Source: JANMMJ01 sp964543235
GTDB lineage: Bacteria; Pseudomonadota; Alphaproteobacteria; Rhizobiales; Aestuariivirgaceae
Direction of reading: 5' to 3'
DNA: 64,000 bases
NCBI GenBank assembly: GCA_964543235.1
Contig: CAZIXE010000015.1
Span: 1-64,000 of the forward strand
Numbering within the stretch: position 1 is the stretch's first letter; each line of letters opens with the position of its first letter. A program made the translations under genes and the position numbers. Below are positions 1 through 8,122 of this stretch, piece after piece. The notes under the pieces were generated by a model, which did not search any database, was not told the origin of the DNA, and worked only from the letters and a program-made list of their open reading frames with translations.

Positions 1-144
1 GTGCTACATAAACCGGACAACTTCAGCCGCTCTCTACAGCCGGGCGGCGAAGCATGGGGGCCGCAGTGCCAGGTATCGGCCGGGCCGGGTCACGCGATTG
101 TGCCGGCCGCGGACGGCGGATGCCCGCCACCGCGGTGCCCATGT

Positions 145-447
145 TCAGGAATCGAGGCCGGCAATCTTCTGCGGTGCGGCCTGCCAGGCTTCGCCGGCGC
201 CGATCACACAGCTGAGGCCCCGGGCATCGGTGGCGAGCAGCGTCCAGCTGCCGCCCGGCGAGACATAGAGCTCAACGACGGCCACTTCGCTGGCAAGGCC
301 GATCGCCTGGCGGGACTCGCCAAAGCGCTCGGTCAGCTGGCGCGTCACCGAATCACGGGTGGAGCACTGGCTGGCGGCGGATGCCGGCAGCGGGGCGGCG
401 ATGGCGGCCGCGACAAGGGCGGCAAGGGGGAGCAAGAACCTGGTCAT
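145..447 (-). CDS. hypothetical exported protein (100 aa)
   Basis: The start was set at the ATG following a GGAGGT ribosome site. A longer frame upstream adds only an unlikely basic leader. Residues 1 to about 24 form a clear Sec signal peptide: MTR, a hydrophobic run, then an ASA-A cleavage motif. The mature part is about 76 residues with two cysteines, one near the mature N-terminus and one in a GLSCVIGAGEAW stretch, which could form a disulfide in the periplasm. The segment VVELYVSPGGSWTLLATDARGLSC recalls small rhizobial exported proteins of unknown function. It lies downstream of urtE on the same strand but more than 200 bp away, so a link to urea uptake is only positional. I do not recognise a function. 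Confidence 0.72.
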   Translation of the reverse strand: MTRFLLPLAALVAAAIAAPLPASAASQCSTRDSVTRQLTERFGESRQAIGLASEVAVVELYVSPGGSWTLLATDARGLSCVIGAGEAWQAAPQKIAGLDS

Positions 448-566
448 GGCTGACCTCCAGAAGGCGTTAACTTGATGATCAATGTAACGCGCCCAGGCAT
501 TTAAGCGAATCAATCGGGTTGACAGGCGCGAGACGCGAAACACCCGCATTTTCAAGTACTTGTCCG

Positions 567-594
567 CCGGCCCGGCAGCGCCGTCACGGGCCGG
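567..594 (-). terminator. possible hairpin downstream of urtE
   Basis: Two perfect 8-base arms, CCGGCCCG and CGGGCCGG, are separated by 12 bases in the gap between urtE and the exported-protein gene. There is no U-tract, so it is only a candidate end for the urt transcript. Confidence 0.3.
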
Positions 595-652
595 TCACAA
601 GGCGCGGCAGGCCCTTCACGGGATCGGCACGGGCCGTGATCGGGGCGGGAAT

Positions 653-1354
653 TCAGACAGTGAGATGGCGGCGGATGTCGGGGCGGTCGAGGTCGGCGGC
701 AACACCAGCATGGACGATCTCGCCGCGGTCCATGATGTAGACGGCATCGGCGAGCTCGCGGCAGAAGTCGAGATACTGCTCGACGAGCAGGATGCCGAGG
801 CCCAGCTTGTCGCGCAGGAAGCGGATGGCGTGGCCGATGTCCTTGATGATCGAGGGCTGGATGCCCTCGGTCGGCTCGTCCAGGACGAGGAGCCGGGGCC
901 GGGTGACGAGGGCGCGGCCGATGGCGAGCTGCTGCTGCTGGCCGCCGGAGAGATCGCCGCCGCGCCGCGACAGCATGGACTTGAGCACGGGAAAGAGCCG
1001 GAAGACCTCGGGATCGATGCGGCGCTCGCTCCGCGGCACGGCGGACAGGCCGGTTTTCAGATTGTCCTCAACGGTGAGCAGCGGAAAGATCTCGCGGCCC
1101 TGCGGTACATAGCCGAGCCCTGCCCGGACGCGGGCATGGGGCGCGAGGCCGGAGACCGGCCGGCCGTCAATGGCGATGGTGCCGGCGCTCACCGGCTCGA
1201 GGCCCATGATGGCGCGGAGCAGGCTCGACTTGCCAGTGCCGTTGCGGCCAAGGATGCAGGTGATGGCGGCAGGCTTCGCCTCGAGCGAGACATTGCGCAG
1301 GGCCTGAGCGGCACCGTAGTGGAGATCGAGATTGGCGACGGTGAGGGAGATCAT
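653..1354 (-). CDS. urtE: urea ABC transporter ATP-binding subunit UrtE
   Basis: This is one of the two cytoplasmic ATPases of the high-affinity urea importer UrtABCDE, a branched-chain amino-acid (HAAT) type system. The 233-residue protein has Walker A GRNGTGKS at residues 36-43, a short-signature LSGGQQQQLAIGRAL helix, Walker B LLVLDEPTEGIQPSI and a downstream switch histidine region. The phrase LHYGAAQALRNVSLEA and the signature DEPTEGIQPSII are typical of UrtE rather than LivF. The start MISLTVANL was chosen over an upstream frame because family members begin there. It is the last gene of the operon and is separated from urtD by about 290 bp, unusually far for this operon. Confidence 0.93.
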   Translation of the reverse strand: MISLTVANLDLHYGAAQALRNVSLEAKPAAITCILGRNGTGKSSLLRAIMGLEPVSAGTIAIDGRPVSGLAPHARVRAGLGYVPQGREIFPLLTVEDNLKTGLSAVPRSERRIDPEVFRLFPVLKSMLSRRGGDLSGGQQQQLAIGRALVTRPRLLVLDEPTEGIQPSIIKDIGHAIRFLRDKLGLGILLVEQYLDFCRELADAVYIMDRGEIVHAGVAADLDRPDIRRHLTV

Positions 1355-1425
1355 GGGTGAGGTTTTCTCCCTCCCCCGCCCGGCGCTAGCGGATGCACAC
1401 ATCTTCTTTCGCCACGGACGCCAAT

Positions 1426-1577
1426 GCCGTCGTCTTTCCAGCCAAGCCTTGCCCTTGCACAAGCAAGGGGAAGGCGCGCGCTGGAAGCCCGCTTTGCTCG
1501 TGGCACGCGAGCCTCGGGCCGGCTAAGCGGGATCCCAGCTCGCGCGCCGCTTCGCGTCGCTTGGCTGGGATGACGGC
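1426..1577. repeat. intergenic inverted-repeat element between urtD and urtE
   Basis: The gap between urtD and urtE carries arms reading GCCGTCGTCTTTCCAGCCAAG (left) and the inverse of GCCGTCATCCCAGCCAAG (right), about 110 bases apart. Further partial copies of the core CCAGC/GCTGG lie inside, including GATCCCAGC near 1531 and GCGCTGGAAG near 1479. No frame in it looks coding. It resembles the palindromic intergenic repeats common in Rhizobiales genomes; copy number elsewhere cannot be judged here. Confidence 0.5.
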
Positions 1578-1647
1578 CTACCATGATAGGCTCCAAGCAA
1601 GATGCGTGCGTCCACTAGCCCGCAGCGGGGGAGGATAGTGGCCTGAG

Positions 1648-2393
<746 letters not shown>

Positions 2394-2397
<4 letters not shown>

Positions 2398-3509
2398 GTG
2401 GCTGCCGTCGCCTCAAGAGTTGCGGGGGCGGCGGCCGCCGGAGACCGGGGCTTCGCCCGCCACTGGAGTGCCGTGCCCACGATTCCCCTAGGCAGAAACA
2501 GGGTCACAGCGACGAAGAGGGCTCCGAGGACGAGGAGCCACATGTCCGGGAATGCGGCGGTGAAGTAGCTCTTGCCGGCATTGACAAGGGCTGCGCCGAT
2601 GATGGGGCCGACGAGGGTGCCGCGGCCGCCGACCGCCGTCCAGATGACGATCTCGATGGAATTGGCGGGGGCGAATTCGCCGGGATTGATGATGCCGACC
2701 TGGGGCACGTAAAGGGCGCCCGCCACGCCGGCCATGACGGCCGACAGGGTGAAGGCGAAGAGCTTCACATGCTCGACGCGGTAGCCGATGAAGCGGGTGC
2801 GGCTTTCGGCATCGCGCACCGCCACCATGACCTTGCCGAGCCTTGAAGTGACGACGCCATGGAGCATCAGCAGGAAGGCGGCAAGCGCGAGCGCGGTGAG
2901 CGCGAAGAGCACGGCGCGGGTCTCGCGCGCCTGGATGCTGAAGCCGAGAATGTCCTTGAAGTCGGTCAGGCCGTTGTTGCCGCCGAAACCCATGTCATTG
3001 CGGAAGAAGGCAAGCAGCAGTGCATAGGTGAGCGCCTGGGTGATGATCGACAGGTAGACGCCGGTGACGCGCGAGCGGAAGGCAAACCAGCCGAAGACGA
3101 AGGCGAGCAGGCCCGGCACCAGCACGACCATGAGGGCGGTAAACCAGAACATGTCGAAGCCGTACCAGTACCAGGGCAGTTCCTTCCAGTTGAGGAAGAC
3201 CATGAAGTCGGGAAGCACGGGATTGGCATAGACGCCGCGCGCGCCGATCTGGCGCATGAGATACATGCCCATGGCATAGCCGCCGAGCGCAAAGAAGGCG
3301 CCGTGGCCGAGCGAGAGAATGCCGCAATAGCCCCAGGCGAGATCGAGGGCCAGGGCCAGGATGGCAAAGCAGAGATACTTGCCGACGAGCGGCACGAAGT
3401 GGTCCGGCACATGGAAGACGGAGGATGGCGGCACCGCCAGGTTGAGCAGCGGCACGGCCACGGCAGTGGCGGCAATCAGGAAGGCGACGGCAAAGACCAG
3501 GCGCGTCAT
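2394..3509 (-). CDS. urtC: urea ABC transporter permease UrtC
   Basis: This is the second membrane subunit of the urea importer (371 aa, LivM-like). It starts at MTRLVFAVAFLIAATAVAV, where the ATG overlaps the urtB stop by four bases. The open frame runs further upstream, but that part is antisense-like arginine-rich translation inside urtB. Several hydrophobic segments are visible. The LivM-like stretch ALALDLAWGYCGILSLGHGAFFALGGYAMGMYLM lies near residues 50-90, and the conserved VAVRDAESRTRFIGYRV loop faces the ATPases. A long hydrophilic insert (PVLPDFMVFLNWKELPWYW) is typical of UrtC. Confidence 0.94.
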
Positions 3510-5101
3510 GCTTCCACGAACCTTCCCTTCAGCGCGAAGAGCCCGCGCGGCCGCTTCTGGATGAACAGGATGATGAAGACGAGGACGAGAATCTTGCCGA
3601 GCACGGCGCCGGCGAAGGGCTCGAGCAGCTTGTTGACGACGCCCAGCGTCATGGCGGCAACCAGCGAGCCCCAGAGATTGCCGACGCCGCCGAAGACGAC
3701 CACCATGAAACTGTCGATCGTATAGCTCTGGCCGAGATCGGGCGAGACGTTGTCGATCTGGGAGAGGCCGACACCGGCAATGCCGGCAATGCCAGAACCC
3801 AGGGCGAAGGTGAGGGCGCCGACCCAGGGCGTCCTGATGCCGACGGCGGAAGCCATGCGCCGGTTCTGGGTGACGGCGCGCAGCTGCAGTCCGAACCAGG
3901 TGCGGTTCAGCAGCAGCAGCAGGACGGCGAAGACGGCCAGCGCGAACAGGACCAGCCACATGCGATTGTAGGTGATGGAGAGCTGGCCGAGATCGAAGGC
4001 TCCCGAGGCCCAGGAGGGATTGCCGACCTCGCGGTTGGTGGGGCCGAAGATCATGCGCACCGACTGCTGCAGGATGAGCGAGATGCCCCAGGTGGCCAGC
4101 AGGGTTTCGAGGGGGCGGCCATAGAGCGGGCGGATGACCAGCCGCTCGATCACCAGACCGGCGGCGCCGGCCACCAGGAAGGCGAGCGGCAGGGCGATGA
4201 ACAGCGAGGCGTCGAAGAGCCCGGGCGCGGAAGTGCGGATCACATCCTGGACCACGAAAGTCGTGTAGGCGCCGAGCATCACCAGTTCGCCATGGGCCAT
4301 GTTGATGACGCCCATGACGCCGAAGGTGATTGCAAGGCCGATGGCGGCGAGCAGCAGGACGGAGCCGAGCGACAGGCCGTACCAGACGTTCTGGGCGACA
4401 TTCCAGGCCACCAGGGTGCGCTCGATGCCGGCCTGGGCGGCGCGGGCGGCCGCGGCGACCGGGCCCTCACCCGATGCCGCGCCGGCCAGCACCTGCATTT
4501 CGTCACGGCCACCGATTGCCGCCAGAAGGCTGACGGCGGCAAGCTTCTGATCGTCGGGCCGGCCGGAGGAGAGAAGTGCCGCGGCCCGCGCCTGCTCCAT
4601 CGCCTGCTTCACGGCGGCATCGGTTTCGCGGGCGAGGGCCTCCTCGAGGGCGGCGAGCGCGCCGGCGTCGCGGGCCTTGAAGACGGCCCGGGCCGCGGCG
4701 AGGCGGCGGGCGCTATCGGGGCTCGCCAGGTCCGAGCCGCCGGCTGCGGCCTTGATGATGCGGCGGAGCGCGTTGTTGATCCTGATGCGTTCGAACTGGG
4801 CGGCGGCCACCTCGCTGGCGGCTTCGCCGGTCAGCGGATCGGTGAGGCGCAGGCCGCCCGCGGCCTTCTCCGCAATGAAGACCTCCTTGTCGGACTTGCG
4901 CACATAGAGCCTGCCGTCACCCAGCGCCGCCAGCACCTGGCCGGGAACCGGCCCCGGTTCCCGGGCCAGCGCCTTGATGGCGACTTCCAGGCCATCGAGC
5001 CCGGCGGTGCCCAGGGCATTGACGGCGCCACGCAGGTCGGCCGCCCAGGCCGACGCGGCAGCGAAGAACAGCAGGGCAAGGCAGGCAATGAGGCGGCGCA
5101 T
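3506..5101 (-). CDS. urtB: urea ABC transporter permease UrtB
   Basis: This is the first membrane subunit of the urea importer (531 aa). An N-terminal signal-like segment (to about residue 20, ending SAWAAD) is followed by about 215 residues of alanine-rich helical sequence. The LivH-like permease domain runs from about residue 238 (WYGLSLGSVLLLAAIGLAITFGVMGVINMAHGELVMLG) to the end. The long extracytoplasmic N-terminal domain is the usual form of proteobacterial UrtB, not a fusion artefact. The permease part has the conserved RAVTQNRRMASAVGI loop that contacts the ATPases. It lies 65 bp after urtA, which is compatible with one transcript. Confidence 0.94.
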   Translation of the reverse strand: MRRLIACLALLFFAAASAWAADLRGAVNALGTAGLDGLEVAIKALAREPGPVPGQVLAALGDGRLYVRKSDKEVFIAEKAAGGLRLTDPLTGEAASEVAAAQFERIRINNALRRIIKAAAGGSDLASPDSARRLAAARAVFKARDAGALAALEEALARETDAAVKQAMEQARAAALLSSGRPDDQKLAAVSLLAAIGGRDEMQVLAGAASGEGPVAAAARAAQAGIERTLVAWNVAQNVWYGLSLGSVLLLAAIGLAITFGVMGVINMAHGELVMLGAYTTFVVQDVIRTSAPGLFDASLFIALPLAFLVAGAAGLVIERLVIRPLYGRPLETLLATWGISLILQQSVRMIFGPTNREVGNPSWASGAFDLGQLSITYNRMWLVLFALAVFAVLLLLLNRTWFGLQLRAVTQNRRMASAVGIRTPWVGALTFALGSGIAGIAGVGLSQIDNVSPDLGQSYTIDSFMVVVFGGVGNLWGSLVAAMTLGVVNKLLEPFAGAVLGKILVLVFIILFIQKRPRGLFALKGRFVEA

Positions 5102-5166
5102 GGATGCTCGGGCCCTTGGGATGCGCTCCGGCCATTGCCGGCCGGAGCGCCGTTGCCGTCGTCAGG

Positions 5167-6462
5167 TCACGAACCGCCGCATTTGCCGGTCTTCACATTG
5201 AAGTTGCCGCAGGACATGGGGGCGCGCCAGTCGGCGATGAGATCGGCCGATTCGGGCAGGTAGTCCGACCACTCGTCGCCAACGACGAGGCCCGGGGTCT
5301 GCCAGACGATATCGAACTGGCCAGTCTCCTGAACCTCGCCGATCAGCACCGGCTTGGTGATGTGGTGGTTGGGCATCATGGTGGAGAAGCCGCCCGACAG
5401 GTTGGGCACCGACACGCCGATGACGGCGTCGATGACCTTGTCGGGATCGGTGGTGCCGGCCTTCTCGACCGCCTTCACCCACATGTTGAAGCCGATGACG
5501 TGGGCTTCCATGGGATCATTGGTGACGCGCTTGTCGTTCTTGGTGAAGGCCTGCCAGGTCTTGATGAACTCGGCATTCACAGGGGTGTCGATGGACTGGA
5601 AATAGTTCCAGGCGGCGAGATGGCCGACCAGCGGGCCGGTGTCGATGCCGGCCAGTTCCTCCTCGCCGACCGAGAAGGCGACAACGGGGATGTCTTCAGC
5701 CGCCACGCCCTGGTTGGCGAGTTCCTTGTAAAAGGGCACGTTGGCGTCGCCGTTGATGGTGGAGACCACGGCCGTCTTCTTGCCCTCGCCGCCGAATTTC
5801 TTGATGTCGGAGACGATGGTCTGCCAGTCGGAATGGCCGAAGGGCGTGTAGTTGATCATGATGTCGGACTCGGCCACGCCGCTGGCCTTGAGATAAGCTT
5901 CGAGAATCTTGTTGGTGGTGCGCGGGTAGACATAGTCGGTGCCGGCCAGCACCCAGCGCTCGACGCCTTCCTTCTCCATCAGGTAGTCGACGGCGGGAAT
6001 GGCCTGCTGGTTGGGGGCGGCGCCGGTATAGAAGACATTGCGCTCGCTCTCCTCGCCCTCGTACTGCACCGGATAGAACAGGATGCTGTTGAGCTCCTTG
6101 AAGACGGGTAGCACGGATTTGCGCGACACGCTCGTCCAGCAGCCGAACACGGCGGCGACCTTGTTGACGGAAATCAGCTCGCGGGCCTTTTCGGCAAAGA
6201 GCGGCCAGTCGGAGGCCGGATCGACGACGACGGCCTCCAGCTTCCTGCCGAGCAGGCCGCCCTTCTTGTTCTGCTCCTCGATGAGCATCAGCATGGCGTC
6301 CTTCAAGGTGGTTTCGGAAATCGCCATGGTGCCCGACAGCGAATGCAGAACGCCGACCTTGATGGTGTCTTCCGCGGCGGCGGCCCAACCGGCGCTGGCA
6401 ACATAAGCGGCCAAGGCGGCGGCCGCGAAGCTGGTTGCAATCTTCCCCTTCAGAAATGACAT
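5167..6462 (-). CDS. urtA: urea ABC transporter substrate-binding protein UrtA
   Basis: This is the periplasmic urea receptor (431 aa) that starts the operon. The start MSFLKGKIATS follows a GAGGAGGGA ribosome site. Residues 1 to about 31 are a signal peptide ending AGWAAAAE. The mature protein has the family phrases IKVGVLHSLSGTMAIS, VFGCWTSVSRKSVLPVF and NSILFYPVQYEGEE, and ends with MSCGNFNVKTGKCGGS. The KVGVLHSLSGTMA and FYPVQYEG motifs separate UrtA from LivK and from amide-binding AmiC. The sigma-54 element just upstream suggests nitrogen control through NtrC, as known for urt operons in other proteobacteria. Confidence 0.95.
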   Translation of the reverse strand: MSFLKGKIATSFAAAALAAYVASAGWAAAAEDTIKVGVLHSLSGTMAISETTLKDAMLMLIEEQNKKGGLLGRKLEAVVVDPASDWPLFAEKARELISVNKVAAVFGCWTSVSRKSVLPVFKELNSILFYPVQYEGEESERNVFYTGAAPNQQAIPAVDYLMEKEGVERWVLAGTDYVYPRTTNKILEAYLKASGVAESDIMINYTPFGHSDWQTIVSDIKKFGGEGKKTAVVSTINGDANVPFYKELANQGVAAEDIPVVAFSVGEEELAGIDTGPLVGHLAAWNYFQSIDTPVNAEFIKTWQAFTKNDKRVTNDPMEAHVIGFNMWVKAVEKAGTTDPDKVIDAVIGVSVPNLSGGFSTMMPNHHITKPVLIGEVQETGQFDIVWQTPGLVVGDEWSDYLPESADLIADWRAPMSCGNFNVKTGKCGGS

Positions 6463-6507
6463 CGGTCCCTCCTCGGACGTGTGTGAGTGCCACGACACAG
6501 GGACATC

Positions 6508-6522
6508 GCAACGGTTGTGCCA
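6508..6522 (-). promoter_or_regulatory. sigma-54 (-24/-12) promoter for urtABCDE
   Basis: The minus strand reads TGGCACAACCGTTGC. It has GG at -24 and GC at -12 with exactly ten bases between them, against the consensus TGGCACG-N4-TTGC. Transcription would begin about 12 bases further on, giving a leader of roughly 35 bases before the urtA ATG at 6462. RpoN/NtrC control fits urea uptake. Confidence 0.72.
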
Positions 6523-6556
6523 GACCGGAACAGCGCCGCAAGCTTCGGGTAAGAAG

Positions 6557-6570
6557 TTGAAATGGCGCAA
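6557..6570. promoter_or_regulatory. TTGA-N6-GCAA box (FNR/FixK-like candidate)
   Basis: The sequence TTGAAATGGCGCAA fits the FixK2-type pattern TTG(A/C)-N6-(T/G)CAA. It lies in the 411-bp gap between urtA and the divergent globin gene, about 300 bp before the globin start. A 16-bp inverted repeat GCGCA-N6-TGCGC (6565-6580) overlaps it and could instead be an NtrC-like site upstream of the sigma-54 promoter. The rest of the gap shows no gene. Confidence 0.35.
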
Positions 6571-6873
6571 TGTTCTGCGCATCGGATGGCCCTGCACAAA
6601 ATGCAAGCAGACCAATCTCTGGCGCAAAAACCGGCAAAGCAAGACATGCGACGCGCAAATCTTGGGCAATGGCTCGGGACCGGGACGAGCACCCAGACCC
6701 GGCCATGGGGCATTCATACCGTTAGTTCTTCTGCGGGCAGGAAGGCCGGGCGGCCTTCATCTGCCGAAGCGGCCGCCAAGCCGCTATCTCCATGCATCTC
6801 CTGAAACTACCGGCGGCGCTTCGCCGTATGGGCACAAGGGAGCGAACGATCTGCAGCAAGGAGGAGACGGATC

Positions 6874-7311
6874 ATGAATCCACGCGCTATGGTGAGAACA
6901 GCAGTGTTCGGGGCAAGCCTAGCATTGGCGGCACCGACCTGGTCCAAGGACACGCTCTACCAGGAGCTCGGCGGCTATGACGGGATAGCCGCTTTCACCG
7001 ATACATTCCTCATGAAGGCGCAGGCGGATGCAAGGCTCGGCCGATTCTTCAAGGGGCACAATGCGTCAACCAGCCGGGTGCTGCGCCAGCACCTCATTGA
7101 GTTCCTGTGCGAGAAGACGGGGGGACCATGCTTCTATACCGGGCTTCCGATGAAGGAAGCTCATACCGGACTCAACATCACGGACAAGGACTGGGAGGCG
7201 GCAGCGGCGATCATGGCCCAGACGATGACCGATCTCAAGGTCGGCAAAGAGGTGCAGGAGCAGGTCGGCCTGTTCGTCACGTCGCTCAAGCCCGACATCG
7301 TGGGCATGTAA
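6874..7311 (+). CDS. exported group I truncated hemoglobin
   Basis: This is a small heme protein of the 2/2 globin family (145 aa). It is preceded by AAGGAGGAG and begins with a likely signal peptide (residues 1 to about 24, cut near TWSK-D). The globin core starts at TLYQELGGYDGIAAFTDTF and contains the group I signature GGPCFYTGLPMKEAHTGLNI, with the proximal histidine at H97. At the B10 position, where NO-scavenging TrHbN proteins usually have Tyr, this protein appears to have Leu46. Cysteines at 79 and 86 flank the pre-F loop. The function (oxygen or NO handling, or heme-based sensing in the periplasm) is inference. It is divergent from urtA and monocistronic. Confidence 0.88.
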   Translation: MNPRAMVRTAVFGASLALAAPTWSKDTLYQELGGYDGIAAFTDTFLMKAQADARLGRFFKGHNASTSRVLRQHLIEFLCEKTGGPCFYTGLPMKEAHTGLNITDKDWEAAAAIMAQTMTDLKVGKEVQEQVGLFVTSLKPDIVGM

Positions 7312-7429
7312 GAACTCGCGCAGCGATCAGCATCAACCAGGCGAGGCAGGTTGCTGGCAGCGGCCGAACAAAGCACACGACAGGCGCGCACCACTACTTC
7401 GTGAGTCCTTCATCCGTCGAGACTTGCCG

Positions 7430-7570
7430 TTAGCGGCGGGTGAGGCCGCCCAGAATGCCGCGTACCAAGGCGTTGCCAATGGAGCGGGCGACGTCCTGTT
7501 CAGCGGCGGCCCGCCGCTTGCGGGGAACCGCAAACCCGGCCGATGTGAACGGAAAGACGATCACGATCAC
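7430..7570 (-). pseudogene. 3'-end fragment of a DUF853 (HerA-like ATPase) gene
   Basis: Reading the minus strand, a 47-codon frame from a GTG at 7570 ends in VARSIGNALVRGILGGLTRR. These are exactly the last 20 residues of the DUF853 ATPase encoded 3 kb away at 10387-11883. Upstream of residue 27 the frame has no homology apart from a faint PRKR/APRQR match. No good ribosome site precedes the GTG. The three base differences in the 60-bp match are all synonymous (CTG/TTG, GTT/GTA, GCT/GCC). It is best read as a remnant left by an insertion or recombination event. A real 47-residue peptide is the less likely alternative. Confidence 0.7.
7433..7492. repeat. 60-bp direct repeat, left copy
   Basis: This segment matches 10390-10449 at 57 of 60 positions in the same orientation. 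The two copies frame the molybdenum hydroxylase genes. See the pseudogene entry and findings. Confidence 0.85.
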
Positions 7571-7647
7571 GTGACGTCCCGGTGACGCCGCCAAGCGAAG
7601 CGTCCATATTATCTCGTCACGGTTGAGTCCAGCGGAGGAGGAGCGGA

Positions 7648-8109
7648 ATGGCCTTCGATCTCAATATCAATGGCAAGACGATGAGTGTGGATGTCGATCC
7701 CGACATGCCGCTGCTCTGGGTCCTGCGCGACGAACTCAAGCTCACGGGCACGAAATTCGGTTGCGGCCAGGCCCTGTGCGGGGCCTGCACCGTGCATGCC
7801 GACGGCATGCCGATCAGGTCCTGCCAGACGACGGTTGCCGATGCGGCGGGCATGGCGATCATCACCGTAGAAGGGCTGGCGGGCAAGGCCGCGGAGGCGG
7901 TCAGAACCGCCTGGCGCGAACTCGACGTACCGCAGTGCGGCTATTGCCAGTCCGGGCAGATCATGGCAGCGGCCGCGCTGCTCAACGACAATCCGGCCCC
8001 CAGCGACGATGACATCAACGCGGCCATGGACGGCAATGTCTGCCGCTGCGCCACTTATCAGCGCATCCGCGCCGGCATCCACCGGGCGGCTGAACTCATG
8101 AAGGCCTGA
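7648..8109 (+). CDS. iorA: (2Fe-2S)-binding small subunit of a molybdenum hydroxylase (IorA type)
   Basis: This is the iron-sulfur electron-transfer subunit (153 aa) of a two-subunit xanthine-oxidase-family enzyme like isoquinoline 1-oxidoreductase. The plant-type cluster ligands are C39, C44, C47 and C59 (FGCGQALCGACTVH...RSC). The second cluster uses C97, C100, C132 and C134 (QCGYCQSGQ and NVCRCATY). A GGAGGAGGAG ribosome site precedes the ATG. The gene is followed 13 bp later by the molybdopterin subunit. No FAD subunit gene is present, which fits the Ior-type arrangement where electrons pass to a cytochrome or membrane carrier. The substrate cannot be told from sequence; N-heterocycles or aldehydes are the family range. 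Confidence 0.88.
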   Translation: MAFDLNINGKTMSVDVDPDMPLLWVLRDELKLTGTKFGCGQALCGACTVHADGMPIRSCQTTVADAAGMAIITVEGLAGKAAEAVRTAWRELDVPQCGYCQSGQIMAAAALLNDNPAPSDDDINAAMDGNVCRCATYQRIRAGIHRAAELMKA

Positions 8110-8122
8110 GGAGAAGAGCGCC

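Noticed and set aside
1..144. Anything encoded before the first exported-protein gene
   Set aside because: The only open frame is antisense to that gene. I see no signal in these bases.
6593..6605. TGCACAAAATGCA as an NtrC site
   Set aside because: It matches only part of the TGCAC-N7-GTGCA pattern. The spacing is wrong, so I did not list it as a feature.
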